DNA of 64,000 bases from Cytobacillus dafuensis (GTDB lineage Bacteria; Bacillota; Bacilli; Bacillales; Cytobacillaceae): contig NZ_CP042593.1 in NCBI RefSeq assembly GCF_007995155.1, positions 3,390,001 to 3,454,000 on the forward strand. Reading direction: 5' to 3'. Positions 9,755 through 20,045 of the stretch are shown piece by piece. Each line of letters opens with the position of its first letter. The first letter of the stretch is position 1. The notes beneath the pieces are model-generated. The model made no database searches and was not told the origin of the DNA. It worked only from the letters and a program-made list of their open reading frames with translations. A program made the position numbers and the translations under genes.

Positions 9755-9994
9755 AAAAAGGCTGTTTTCGTAAAGGTTGTTGTTTTAAATGCAATTTTTA
9801 TTTAACTATCTGAGTTGATTGGAGCGGAGGGCACTTGACTCCTGCGGGAATGGAGGGAAGCGTGAGACCCCACAGGCGCAAGCGCCGAGGAGGCTCACGT
9901 CTCTCCCCGCGGAAAGCAAGTGACCGCAGCGGAAATCAACGGGCGAAATTTGAAAGCAAAAGCAACAATATATGCGAAAAGAGCCTTTAAAAAA
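9755..9994. repeat. Repeat element E, long imperfect palindrome
   Basis: The outer arms AAAGGCTGTTTTCG and CGAAAAGAGCCTTT pair, as do TTGATTGGAGCGGAGGGCAC and its partner around AAGTGACCGCAGCGGAAATC. The centre has GAGGAGGCTCACG paired with CGTGAGACC-type sequence and is GC-rich, unlike its surroundings. I recognise this as a type of intergenic palindrome found in many Bacillaceae genomes. It lies 3' of recO and may also act as its transcription end. Confidence 0.75.
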
Positions 9995-10012
9995 AAAGAT
10001 TTTTTTCCCCTA

Positions 10013-10768
10013 TTAAATCATATCCCCAAACTTAGCCATTTGATTGAGGAATTTTTTCGTTTTTAAATTTAGGCCTGAATATTCATCATAATAAGCAGTT
10101 ATCACTCTTTTTAACTCAGCCTTTGTTTCTGCCTTAACAGAGATATTTCCAAGACGTGATAAATCAAAAAAGTAAAAAAGCCTTAAGAGCTTCACAGTAG
10201 CAGAGGAAATTTTGAAGTGATAAGGATCTTTTTCTAAGCAACGATGGCAAAGGAGTCCTCCTTCACGAATAGAAAAAGAATAATGTCCGTCTGTACTGCC
10301 GCATATGGAGCATTGATTCAGTACGGGATAAAGGCCAAATGTGTTTAACATTTTCATTTCAAAAATGTTTACAAGAATTTCGGCATCATACCCCTCATTA
10401 ATTAAATTTAATATTTGGTGAACTAATTCAAATAAATAAGGATTGGGTTTCCTATCATCAGTACCTTTATCAGTTAGATCAACAATATAGCTTGCATAGG
10501 CTGTAAGAAAAATATCTTCTCGGATCGATCGCATGGATGAAATCATTTCTCCCTGTTGCAATGTTCCTAAGCCGTTACCTCTCTGAATTAAAAAATAGCC
10601 GTATGTAAAAAGCTGGGTGACGGCTGCAAGTCGACTGTTCGGCTTTTTTGCACCGCGCGCCATCACACCAACCTTTCCCCATTCTCGGGTATAAAGAGTG
10701 ACAATTTTATTAGTCTCACCATAATTTGTTGCTCTAATAATGATGCCTTCACATTTTTCAAGCACCAT
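10013..10768 (-). CDS. recO: DNA repair protein RecO
   Basis: Recombination mediator that anneals single strands and loads RecA together with RecR. The product of about 251 residues has the N-terminal OB fold ([42 protein letters not shown]) and a C-terminal helical domain with a zinc-type CSIC...CHRC motif. The frame opens at 10777. I chose the ATG at 10768, which follows GGTGG; the GTG at 10765 is equally possible and matches the B. subtilis MLTKCEG start. It follows yqzL, and the recO-era arrangement is conserved. Confidence 0.95.
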   Translation of the reverse strand: MVLEKCEGIIIRATNYGETNKIVTLYTREWGKVGVMARGAKKPNSRLAAVTQLFTYGYFLIQRGNGLGTLQQGEMISSMRSIREDIFLTAYASYIVDLTDKGTDDRKPNPYLFELVHQILNLINEGYDAEILVNIFEMKMLNTFGLYPVLNQCSICGSTDGHYSFSIREGGLLCHRCLEKDPYHFKISSATVKLLRLFYFFDLSRLGNISVKAETKAELKRVITAYYDEYSGLNLKTKKFLNQMAKFGDMI

Positions 10769-10794
10769 ATCCACCATCCCTATATTAAGACAAT

Positions 10795-10938
10795 CTATGA
10801 GATGGGAAAGTCAACTTCTGCTAGTTCTGCGTCCTGATTTCCGGGTATATCTTGAGTTTCCTTTTCTAGCTCTTTAAAGAGAAGATATGTGTCTATATTA
10901 CCTGTCTGCGAAAACACTCTCCAGGTAAAATCCATCAT
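10795..10938 (-). CDS. yqzL: YqzL family small protein
   Basis: A 47-residue ORF starting [20 protein letters not shown] and ending [11 protein letters not shown]. It is the conserved small protein that sits between era and recO in Bacillus; function unknown. The ribosome site AAAGGTGGGG lies six bases before the ATG. Its N-terminus is rich in aromatic residues and its second half is acidic. No membrane segment is apparent. Confidence 0.9.
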   Translation of the reverse strand: MMDFTWRVFSQTGNIDTYLLFKELEKETQDIPGNQDAELAEVDFPIS

Positions 10939-11153
10939 CGAAAACCCCACCTTTCAGTTATTCAACGCAATATTCTAAATCCCAAATCCTTACCATATAT
11001 CATAGCCTGTCTTTCAAATTTCATAAGAGAAAAATATTGTTAATCTTCATTATGCATAATTCTTGACTTCCGGTAATAACTTAGTTAAGGCTGGACGTTT
11101 TGGTCAATCCCCCAAAAAGGGAAAGATTAACTTTCCGATGCCATTACGCTTTT

Positions 11154-12507
<1,354 letters not shown>

Positions 12508-12602
12508 TCATATTGACTTCAAAATCATCGTTTGTAGCAAAATCGTAATATAGAAAATTGAATTTTCTAAAAATATATTTTGTTTATAAATGATGCCAAC
12601 CC

Positions 12603-12632
12603 ATTTTACCAAAAATTATGGAGCAAATTCAA
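12603..12632 (-). promoter_or_regulatory. Candidate sigma-A promoter for cdd-era
   Basis: Minus strand TTGAAT (12632-12627), 18-nt spacer, TAAAAT (12608-12603), just after the dgkA terminator and about 145 nt before cdd. Confidence 0.4.
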
Positions 12633-12644
12633 ATGAGTAAAAAA

Positions 12645-12665
12645 ACTGCCCTACTTTAGGGCAGT
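12645..12665 (-). terminator. Terminator of dgkA
   Basis: Stem ACTGCCCTA with TAGGGCAGT, then TTTTTTACTC on the minus strand, 6 nt after the dgkA stop. Confidence 0.88.
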
Positions 12666-12670
12666 CCTAA

Positions 12671-13054
12671 CTAATGAAAAAGATCAATAATTTTCGGCAA
12701 AAAAATAATTAACCCAATGATCACTGACATTATCGCAAAAATAAGTACAGCACCTGCAGCCATATCCTTTGCTGTTTTTGCTAAAGGGTGAAAATCCGTA
12801 GTGACAAGGTCAACAACTCTTTCAATAGCAGAATTGAGAATTTCAAGTGAAAGCATTCCTCCAATAGCCAATACAATAATTAGCCACTCGCTTACAGAAA
12901 TAGATAACCATATTCCCATACATATTACGATTACTGAAAAGAAAAGATGAATTCTAAGGTTCCTTTCACACATGACAGCTTCTTTGATGCCGGTTAAGGC
13001 AAATCCAAAAGATTTAAGTAATCGATTTTTCTTAACGCTGGAGTCCGAATTCAT
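12671..13054 (-). CDS. dgkA: Undecaprenol kinase (diacylglycerol kinase family)
   Basis: Small integral membrane kinase that phosphorylates undecaprenol and so feeds the lipid carrier pool for cell wall synthesis. The 127 residues contain an N-terminal amphipathic part (FGFALTGIKEAVMCERNLRIHL), three hydrophobic segments and the family active-site helix EILNSAIERVVDL with a later KDMAAGAVL. The ATG lies inside the end of ybeY (23-nt overlap) with AAAGGAT eight bases upstream, which suggests coupled translation. Confidence 0.95.
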   Translation of the reverse strand: MNSDSSVKKNRLLKSFGFALTGIKEAVMCERNLRIHLFFSVIVICMGIWLSISVSEWLIIVLAIGGMLSLEILNSAIERVVDLVTTDFHPLAKTAKDMAAGAVLIFAIMSVIIGLIIFLPKIIDLFH

Positions 13055-13502
13055 TTAAAATATCCTTTTGGCGGGTAAACATTTCCTTTTCTTCATCAGC
13101 TGTTTCGTGATCATATCCAAGAAGATGAAGAAAACCGTGAACGGCTAAAAAACCTAACTCCCGCATATTAGAATGTCCGTATTCTTCAGCCTGCCCCCGT
13201 GCTCTTGCAACCGATATGATAATATCGCCAAGTACGCGCGGCATATCAACGCCTATAAGCTCGATCTCACCTTCACCCATTTCCTCCATCGCAAAAGAAA
13301 TGACATCAGTAACACTGTCTTTATTTCGGTACTCTTTATTAATTTCTCTAATTTTTTCATTACTCACAAAAGTTAGTGAAACCTCACTATCTTCCTCAAT
13401 ATACTCATATTTTGCAGCAAAATTAAGAAGTTCACTTATATAAGAAATTTGCTCCGCAGATAACTCATTTGTTTCATCCAAAAAGTCAATATTTAAACTC
13501 AT
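13032..13502 (-). CDS. ybeY: Endoribonuclease YbeY
   Basis: Zinc-dependent RNase for 16S rRNA 3' maturation and 70S quality control. The 156-residue product has the family signature HGFLHLLGYDHETADEEKEM, with three zinc-ligand histidines, near residue 118. Upstream features are NKEYRNKDSVTDVISFA and VLGDIIIS. Its ATG overlaps the pgpH stop by 4 nt (ATGA). It belongs to the pgpH-ybeY-dgkA transcription unit. Confidence 0.96.
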   Translation of the reverse strand: MSLNIDFLDETNELSAEQISYISELLNFAAKYEYIEEDSEVSLTFVSNEKIREINKEYRNKDSVTDVISFAMEEMGEGEIELIGVDMPRVLGDIIISVARARGQAEEYGHSNMRELGFLAVHGFLHLLGYDHETADEEKEMFTRQKDILNEFGLQR

Positions 13503-15685
13503 GCCTGTTTCACCTTCTGTTTTGTCATTTCTGGATACTCTATTCGTGAATGGAAAATACCATTTAAAGTTTCACAAAAAGAATTCTCTACTATTACTAA
13601 TTCTTTTAAGGTTAAATCACATTCATTAAGCTGTCCATCTTGAAGACGATCAGCAATGATATTCCTTACGAGATCATCTATTTGATCTGGAGTTGGGTGA
13701 GACATTGAACGAACCGCAGCCTCAACACTATCAGCAATTCCAATTATGGCTGATTCTTTCGTTTGTGCTTTCGGTCCCGGATATCGATAATCTTCTTCTC
13801 GAACTTCAAGCCCACTTTGCTTCGCCTTATGATAAAAATATTTAAGTAGTGTTGTTCCATGATGTTGCTCAGCAATATCGACAATCTCCTTAGGCATTTT
13901 ATGCTTCCGAAGCATTTCAGCCCCATCCGTAGCATGGGCAATGATAATATTTTTGCTAGTTTGAGGCGGAAGTCTATCATGCGGATTTTCAATATTCATT
14001 TGATTCTCTATAAAGAATTGTGGCCGTTTTGTTTTTCCAATATCATGATAATAGCAACCGACTCTTGCTAATAACCCATTTGCTCCAATTGCTTCACATG
14101 CTGATTCTGATAAATTGGCTACCATGACACTATGATGATACGTTCCAGGTGCTTCTGTTAGAATTTTTCTTAGCAGCGGATGATTTGGGCTAGTCAATTC
14201 AATTAATCTCATTGTGGAAAGAATACCAAAACCCGCTTCAAAAAACGGAAGCAAGCCTATTGCTAAGACTGCTGACAAAATGCCTGAAATAACCCCAATG
14301 ATAAAATAAAATCCATATTCTATTCCATCATATTGTCCATTCCTTAAAAAAACGAGTGAAAAAATAACTATAACATTAACCACAGCTACAAACATACCTG
14401 CTTGTAATATTTTTGACCGATGATTTTGCTTTGTTAAAAAAATAATACCAGCAAGTCCGCTGCAAATGATGTAAATGCTTGAAGAAACATTAAAAGTGCC
14501 TGTAACACCTTCGTTAAAGATTATACTTCCGCATATGGACATTATGATTGTAAAAATAACTGCCATTCGCTCATTAATTAGTATTCTAATTAAGATCGAT
14601 CCCATTGCTGCTGGGAAAATATAGCTAATCTCTGAATATTTAAACTCAGGAAAAAAGCTTATCCCTTTCATTATTAATATGGATAAAGTAAAAATTAAAC
14701 TAAACAGCAGTAAATAGTTTTGCTTTAACTCAGACTGCATATCATTAAAATAAAAATATAAAGCTCCTAGGATTACAAGAGTAATGATTGCAAGTCCTGC
14801 AAAAGGTTGTATCGAATTGTTGTTATCCAACATTCCGATCAGCTTTAATTGCCTATATATATCCCTAGTGATTAATTGCTGCTCCTCAACAATGATTTGT
14901 CCTTGAAGAATCTTAACAGGCTCAACACTTTCAACAGCCTGCTGGCGCGCCTCTTCAGTTGCAGTCGGGTCATAAAATTCATTTTGATAAACGGCATACC
15001 TTCCCAGTTCAATAGCTGCCGACTTCAAGTTTGAATTCAGACTGGTAAATTTCAATTCTTCCTCTAGGCTTTTTTTTGCATTCTCTACACCATCTGCTGG
15101 GATTCTCTTGCTCATAACATTATTTATGGCTGTCACTGTCATATCTTTTGCAATTGAAAGTTCACCTTTAGAAGCCTGTAATAATGCAAGCAAAGATTGA
15201 TCCGATATTTCCTTTGTAATATCCTCAGTAAGTTTTTCTTTCATTCGTGCTAATTTATCTGATGGTGACGGTTCTTGGATATTAAATGATCCGTTTTCAA
15301 CCTCTCCCGATTGTTCTTCAGCCTTTTGCTGTTCCTCTAAATCCTCTTTAATCTCATCCTTCACTTCTATTGCAGAATCAAAAATGGAGGTGATTAGATC
15401 AACCCGATTTTGCGCTATTTCTTTTTTTACAACATATATATCTTGAACTTGATCTGCCGCTTCTTTCTTTCTTTTTTCTGTACTCGCCTTATCCTCAATG
15501 GTGATAGGGGATCTGATTGTTTGTTCAGCAACTACGAACAAATCTAAGTCTAATTTTTCCGGTTTTACATTACTGAACATAGAAAGAAACATAATGATTC
15601 CAAGTAAAATAAATAAAAGGATTCTAAAAAAAGTTAATTCCAATAACTTTTTCATTTTTGTCAAGTATTGCTGAAGCTTGTCCAA
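13499..15685 (-). CDS. pgpH: Cyclic di-AMP phosphodiesterase PgpH (7TM-HD)
   Basis: Membrane phosphodiesterase degrading c-di-AMP (YqfF in B. subtilis). The roughly 728-residue product has an N-terminal TM helix, an extracellular 7TMR-HDED domain (about residues 45-285), seven TM helices (about 285-480) and a cytosolic HD domain with HHSVMVANLSE, CYYHDIGKT, AHATDG and EQHHG. The frame extends to an ATG at 15703, but the codons there form the AGGAGGGAG site. I start at the TTG at 15685, six bases after it. Confidence 0.95.
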   Translation of the reverse strand: MDKLQQYLTKMKKLLELTFFRILLFILLGIIMFLSMFSNVKPEKLDLDLFVVAEQTIRSPITIEDKASTEKRKKEAADQVQDIYVVKKEIAQNRVDLITSIFDSAIEVKDEIKEDLEEQQKAEEQSGEVENGSFNIQEPSPSDKLARMKEKLTEDITKEISDQSLLALLQASKGELSIAKDMTVTAINNVMSKRIPADGVENAKKSLEEELKFTSLNSNLKSAAIELGRYAVYQNEFYDPTATEEARQQAVESVEPVKILQGQIIVEEQQLITRDIYRQLKLIGMLDNNNSIQPFAGLAIITLVILGALYFYFNDMQSELKQNYLLLFSLIFTLSILIMKGISFFPEFKYSEISYIFPAAMGSILIRILINERMAVIFTIIMSICGSIIFNEGVTGTFNVSSSIYIICSGLAGIIFLTKQNHRSKILQAGMFVAVVNVIVIFSLVFLRNGQYDGIEYGFYFIIGVISGILSAVLAIGLLPFFEAGFGILSTMRLIELTSPNHPLLRKILTEAPGTYHHSVMVANLSESACEAIGANGLLARVGCYYHDIGKTKRPQFFIENQMNIENPHDRLPPQTSKNIIIAHATDGAEMLRKHKMPKEIVDIAEQHHGTTLLKYFYHKAKQSGLEVREEDYRYPGPKAQTKESAIIGIADSVEAAVRSMSHPTPDQIDDLVRNIIADRLQDGQLNECDLTLKELVIVENSFCETLNGIFHSRIEYPEMTKQKVKQA

Positions 15686-15820
15686 TGTTCTCCCTCCTAT
15701 CATCGTTTTTGGTTCATTAACACTATAATTATGTAAAATGATAACAGTTTTTCAATCAAGATGCATCCTTCTATTGAAACTTCTCTACATCAATAGATTT
15801 ATAAGAGACAAAACCTAAAG

Positions 15821-15847
15821 AAAACCGACGGTATTACCGACGGTTTT
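15821..15847 (-). terminator. Terminator of the yqfC-yqfD-phoH unit
   Basis: AAAACCG pairs with CGGTTTT around an inner CGGT/ACCG stem, followed on the minus strand by TTTTCTTT. It lies 20 nt after phoH and separates phoH from pgpH, so pgpH probably has its own promoter. Confidence 0.82.
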
Positions 15848-15853
15848 TATTAA

Positions 15854-15869
15854 GTGCTTTCGCTTTTCT
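15854..15869. repeat. Family A repeat edge fused to the phoH stop codon
   Basis: On the minus strand AGAAAAGCGAAAGC begins within the phoH TAG codon. It looks like the left edge of a family A repeat with nothing else of the element left. Confidence 0.4.
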
Positions 15870-16827
15870 ATTCTATCTGTCCATATGCTTGAATAATTTT
15901 TGCCACAAGAGGGTGACGTACAACATCACTTTCTTCTAAATGGACAAATGAGATACCCTTTACTCCTTGTAAAATCTCTTCCCCAACTATTAATCCAGAT
16001 TTAGCTCCTTTCGGAAGATCGACCTGGGTTTTATCACCAGTGATAACCATTTTCGAGTTGAATCCAAGACGTGTTAGAAACATTTTCATTTGGGCATGTG
16101 TCGTATTTTGTGCTTCGTCTAAAATAACGAAAGCGTCATCAAGTGTTCTTCCCCTCATATATGCGAGAGGAGCAATTTCAATCGTTCCTCTTTCAATAAG
16201 CCTTTGTGTATGCTCTGCACCTAATATATCATTTAACGCATCGTACAATGGTCTTAAATAAGGATCCACCTTTTCTTTTAAATCTCCAGGTAAAAATCCA
16301 AGGCTCTCACCTGCCTCCACGGCGGGGCGAGTGAGAATAATTTTTTTCACATGACCGTTTTTCAATGCATTAACAGCCATAACAACCGCAAGATATGTTT
16401 TGCCTGTTCCTGCTGGTCCAATTCCAAATACAAGATCATTTCTTCTTATAGACCGAATGTATTGGCTTTGCCCGATTGTCTTAACTCTGATTATTTTTCC
16501 CTTTGCATTTCTAATAATTTCTTCGTCATATAGATCACTAAAGTAATCTAAAGTTCCTTTTTTTGCCATTTGAATAGCGTACATTACATCTCTTTGGTTA
16601 ATATTGATTCCTTTTCTAATCACTTGCAATAATTCAGCAAGTAAAAGACCTGCCATTTCGACCAATTCTGTTTCGCCGGAAATAAAAACAGTCTCGCCCC
16701 TCGTAATGATAGTTACATTTAATTCCTGCTCGATCATTTTTATGTGTGCATCCGAATTACCAAGTAAAGAAACAGCTTCATTCGGATTTTCAAGTTGTAC
16801 ATTCACTGTTTTCAAGTTTTCTGTCAT
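15868..16827 (-). CDS. phoH: PhoH-like ATPase
   Basis: Member of the PhoH/PhoL ATPase family, linked to RNA metabolism and next to ybeY in many bacteria. The 319-residue product has an N-terminal KH-like part (residues 15-90), the Walker A GPAGTGKTYLA near residue 134, RPAVEAGESLGFLPGDLKEK, and Walker B FVILDEAQNTT. The start ATG overlaps the yqfD stop by 4 nt. The exact substrate is unknown. Confidence 0.95.
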   Translation of the reverse strand: MTENLKTVNVQLENPNEAVSLLGNSDAHIKMIEQELNVTIITRGETVFISGETELVEMAGLLLAELLQVIRKGININQRDVMYAIQMAKKGTLDYFSDLYDEEIIRNAKGKIIRVKTIGQSQYIRSIRRNDLVFGIGPAGTGKTYLAVVMAVNALKNGHVKKIILTRPAVEAGESLGFLPGDLKEKVDPYLRPLYDALNDILGAEHTQRLIERGTIEIAPLAYMRGRTLDDAFVILDEAQNTTHAQMKMFLTRLGFNSKMVITGDKTQVDLPKGAKSGLIVGEEILQGVKGISFVHLEESDVVRHPLVAKIIQAYGQIE

Positions 16828-18017
16828 TCTGTATCTCCTTGAACAATTGGTTGTGCTTCTGCAATATTCTCAATAATTTGGAAATGTATTGATATAGTTA
16901 CTTTATCATTGTCTACAGACTTGTGTAAAACTTTTTCGCCTTTTATTTTATCATTTTCAGATAGTTGACTTTTTATTTTGTTTCGAGCTAAAGTTTTTGC
17001 AGCTTCAAATGCTTGCTCGTGATCGTAAATTAAAGTTTCCTGTTCACTTTCTCTAATCGTCCTATCTATATACGAAATAGGGAGCTCCCACTTTAAAAAA
17101 TTAATTTTCTTTTCATTCGACTCCGTCTCAAAATCCTTATATTCCACTTTTTTGAAACCCCAAACTGGAATTTCAACATTTCCTATTTTGATGAAATGCT
17201 TCCGCTTTTCATTCCCATTAAATACTTGAAAGGTTTTTTTCAGCGGAAGAGTGACATCTGTTTTATACCATGTTTCTCCATAAATTTCACCTTTAGCAGG
17301 AACTAATTCAATATTCCCTTCCTTCCCAATTTTTCCCGCAACAAGCAATTGTCCTGGTTGTACATGATCGTTGACTCTAACGACTGGTTGACCTTCTTCT
17401 ACGAACATATACACAATAACTGCCTTCTTTTTTGCCACTAAATTTCTTGGACTTAAATATTCAGGTTTCTTCGGGTCGTTTTTCTCCACCACTTGAAGAT
17501 GGTAGGTTGTCCCTTTTAGCTCCACACCAACCCAAGTGATTTCTTCAATATTATCCGATAGCTTTCTTTGAATTCCTTCAACATTATCTAAGAAAAACTG
17601 AAGCTTCCCCCTCTTAACACCCATTTCAGTTAATTCTTTACGAATTTTATATTCAGTTGCTGGATTTGCTCCTTTAATTTCAATTCCCCAAACCATATTG
17701 GACAATACAAAAATAACGATAATAAATGCTGTCGCACCTAAAACAAAACCAAAGTTTTTTAGCAAGCGCTTGAAAAGAAATGGAAAGCCTGTCCGTTGTA
17801 AAAATTCAATTTTGCAATCACTGTTTCTGACAGCGTTTCTAATCTGATTAACATCCTTTAGCTTCATTTTGAATATTACTGCTTCGACGCCATGCCTTTT
17901 AACCTGCCAAATATGAATCCCGTTCCGAGTAAGAGTATTAATAAAACGCTCTATTCCTTTCCCTTTGGCTTTTACTGTAACAATACCCCCAATAAATTCA
18001 ATCCACAGATTCTTCAT
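16824..18017 (-). CDS. yqfD: Sporulation protein YqfD
   Basis: Sporulation membrane protein related to SpoIV stage proteins and expressed in the mother cell in B. subtilis. The 397-residue product has a cytosolic N-terminus (GGIVTVKAKGKGIERFIN), a TM helix at about residues 88-110 (FGFVLGATAFIIVIFVLSN) and a long outer domain starting GIEIKGA that continues past residue 120. The ATG is preceded by AAGGAGGAA. It lies about 125 nt after yqfC and overlaps phoH by 4 nt. The biochemical role is unknown. Confidence 0.94.
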   Translation of the reverse strand: MKNLWIEFIGGIVTVKAKGKGIERFINTLTRNGIHIWQVKRHGVEAVIFKMKLKDVNQIRNAVRNSDCKIEFLQRTGFPFLFKRLLKNFGFVLGATAFIIVIFVLSNMVWGIEIKGANPATEYKIRKELTEMGVKRGKLQFFLDNVEGIQRKLSDNIEEITWVGVELKGTTYHLQVVEKNDPKKPEYLSPRNLVAKKKAVIVYMFVEEGQPVVRVNDHVQPGQLLVAGKIGKEGNIELVPAKGEIYGETWYKTDVTLPLKKTFQVFNGNEKRKHFIKIGNVEIPVWGFKKVEYKDFETESNEKKINFLKWELPISYIDRTIRESEQETLIYDHEQAFEAAKTLARNKIKSQLSENDKIKGEKVLHKSVDNDKVTISIHFQIIENIAEAQPIVQGDTE

Positions 18018-18141
18018 TTCCTTCCTCCTGATTTACTTTGTCACGTTCGTTTGAATATTTTCTTTATTGCTCATCACATTTAGATAAGGAGCTTATACGT
18101 AGAAAAATCCTACAGAAGGCGCTCTCCTTCTGTAAGAATGT

Positions 18142-18426
18142 CTATTCATTTATATATGTGACCTGATCAATTTTCCCTTCTAGCAGGATCTCCTCTGGTA
18201 ATATCGTTTTTATTACAAAAGCATTTCCCTTAATCAAAAGCTGTCCCTGCTTAAGAAGTAGCCTTAATTCTTTGTCGGAAAAAGCGATTAAGCCCCGGTG
18301 GTTCTCAATATATATATGGATTTGTCCGATCATTGTAATGCGGGGTAAATCCATCATGACATCTTGAGGAAGCTCCATATTTTTTGTTATCCATTTTCGA
18401 ACGAAATGTCCCCATTTTTTTGTCAT
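18142..18426 (-). CDS. yqfC: Sporulation protein YqfC
   Basis: A 94-residue YabP/YqfC family protein, part of the mother-cell sporulation programme. It has MTKKWGHFVRKWITKNMELP at the N-terminus and ITMIGQIHIYIENHRGLIAFSD...LIKGNAF, typical of the family. The frame opens at 18447, but the ATG at 18426 follows GAAGGGGGG. That ribosome site lies in the 3' arm of a strong hairpin (18434-18475), so initiation may depend on opening the hairpin. A CATACATAT sequence in the hairpin loop resembles a sigma-E -10, but I see no matching -35. Confidence 0.93.
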   Translation of the reverse strand: MTKKWGHFVRKWITKNMELPQDVMMDLPRITMIGQIHIYIENHRGLIAFSDKELRLLLKQGQLLIKGNAFVIKTILPEEILLEGKIDQVTYINE

Positions 18427-18433
18427 AAAAAAA

Positions 18434-18475
18434 GAACCCCCCTTCATCTCATATGTATGAAATGATGGAAGGTTC
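18434..18475 (-). terminator. Terminator hairpin that also contains the yqfC ribosome site
   Basis: A stem of about 19 bp (minus strand GAACCTTCCATCATTTCAT with ATGAGATGAAGGGGGGTTC, one mismatch and a few G-U pairs) is followed by TTTTTTT. It looks like the end of the yqeZ-floA-yqfB unit. The GAAGGGGGG of yqfC is in the descending arm and the yqfC ATG follows the T-run. Confidence 0.78.
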
Positions 18476-18505
18476 TAGCACTTATTTTTCTTCATTTTAA
18501 TAAGC

Positions 18506-18934
18506 CTATTTCTTGATTCTCATTGATTTATGGGGGTTTAGAGCCCTTGGAGGACCAATTATTTCTGACCATATAATGCCATCCACAAGCTGTTTTTGGC
18601 TTGGCGAAAAGGATGAACGTGCTCCTTTTTGCAATAATGAAGCTGAATGCTTTATCGGCAAACTTGGTACTGTTTGTAATCGTTCTGTGAGGGTTTCAGC
18701 CTGTTTTTTCTGCTCTGCATACTCAGCTTCAAGCGTATTAGGAGAGTGTGGCTTCTCCTGTATTGGCTTTTTCTTAAGCATCTGATCAAAAGTCTGAGCT
18801 GGTATAGGTGTTCTCTTTGAATGAATATTTTTATGCTGCTGTTGGTTATCTTTTTTCTTCTTATTAAAAAGTGAAAAGATATAACCGATTATTGCAATGA
18901 TAAAAACAATTGGAAAATCAAATAAACTTTCCAA
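18506..18934 (-). CDS. Hypothetical membrane-anchored protein at the yqfB position
   Basis: A 142-residue product with one N-terminal TM helix (FPIVFIIAIIGYIFSLF), then a run of lysines. A long hydrophilic, probably disordered Gln/Lys/Pro-rich middle follows, then a short conserved-looking end (SPSQKQLVDGIIWSEIIGPPRALNPHKS). The terminal motif WSEIIGPPRA looks like a docking peptide. It follows floA by about 100 nt in the place where B. subtilis has yqfB. I do not know its function. It may help the FloA/NfeD membrane complex, but this is only context. Confidence 0.75.
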   Translation of the reverse strand: MESLFDFPIVFIIAIIGYIFSLFNKKKKDNQQQHKNIHSKRTPIPAQTFDQMLKKKPIQEKPHSPNTLEAEYAEQKKQAETLTERLQTVPSLPIKHSASLLQKGARSSFSPSQKQLVDGIIWSEIIGPPRALNPHKSMRIKK

Positions 18935-19032
18935 GTTGATCCCACTCCCTTCAAAAATAACAATGTATTAGGATCAAAAATTTTACATGCATGCCTTAGA
19001 GCAATTTCAGCATTGACTTGCCATTTCCTTAA

Positions 19033-20028
19033 TTATTTTTTACCTTCATCTTTATGATCATCGTTAATTCTGCCGATAGAATCTCTCATATCCGTATCAG
19101 CTGAAATGTTTTTAATATTCATATAATCCATTACACCAATATTTCCTGTACGAAGTGCTTCAGCCATCGCAAGTGGTACTTGAGCCTCTGCCTCAACAAC
19201 TTTTGCTTTCATTTCCTCTACTTTTGATTTCATTTCCTGCTCTGTGGCTACGGCCATAGCACGGCGTTCTTCTGCTTTCGCTTGTGCTATTTTTTTGTCT
19301 GCTTCAGCTTGTTCAGTTTGCAAATGTGCACCGATATTTTTGCCGATATCAACATCTGCAATATCAATAGAGAGAATTTCAAAAGCTGTTCCTGAATCTA
19401 ACCCTTTTGCGAGGACAGTACGAGATATCATATCTGGATTTTCAAGAACTTTTTTATGACTTTCGGATGAACCGATTGTAGAAACAATCCCTTCACCTAC
19501 ACGCGCAACAACCGTTTCCTCACCTGCTCCACCAACTAGACGGTCTATATTAGCTCTAACTGTAATTCTAGCCTTCGCCTTTACTTCAATCCCATCCATT
19601 GCAACTCCTGCAATAAATGGTGTTTCAATAACATTTGGATTAACACTCATTTGAACTGCTTCAAGAACATCACGTCCTGCTAGATCGATAGCGGCACTAC
19701 GTTCAAACTTTAAATCAATATTTGCACGATGTGCGGCAATTAATGCATTAACAACACGATCAACATTCCCACCAGCTAAATAATGACTCTCCAACTGATT
19801 TGTCGTTACATCAATTCCAGCCTTATGCGCTTTAATTAAAGGATTAATGACACGACTTGGAATGACACGACGAAGCCTCATACCGATCAGAGTAAAGATA
19901 CTCACTTTAACACCTGCAGCTAGTGCAGATATCCACAGCATGACCGGAACAAAGGTAAATAACACACCTAAAAGAATAATAGCAAGAACAACAACAACTA
20001 TTACAAGTACCGAGCCTGCTTCCAACAT
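19033..20028 (-). CDS. floA: Flotillin-like protein FloA
   Basis: Forms lipid-raft-like membrane microdomains. The 331-residue product has an N-terminal membrane hairpin ([18 protein letters not shown]), a PHB/SPFH region with the repeats [16 protein letters not shown] and [30 protein letters not shown], and an Ala/Glu-rich coiled coil ([25 protein letters not shown]). It follows yqeZ by 17 nt. Both are expected to be under sigma-W, whose promoter consensus is seen upstream of yqeZ. Confidence 0.96.
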   Translation of the reverse strand: MLEAGSVLVIVVVVLAIILLGVLFTFVPVMLWISALAAGVKVSIFTLIGMRLRRVIPSRVINPLIKAHKAGIDVTTNQLESHYLAGGNVDRVVNALIAAHRANIDLKFERSAAIDLAGRDVLEAVQMSVNPNVIETPFIAGVAMDGIEVKAKARITVRANIDRLVGGAGEETVVARVGEGIVSTIGSSESHKKVLENPDMISRTVLAKGLDSGTAFEILSIDIADVDIGKNIGAHLQTEQAEADKKIAQAKAEERRAMAVATEQEMKSKVEEMKAKVVEAEAQVPLAMAEALRTGNIGVMDYMNIKNISADTDMRDSIGRINDDHKDEGKK

Positions 20029-20045
20029 ACTACATCCTCCTCTTT

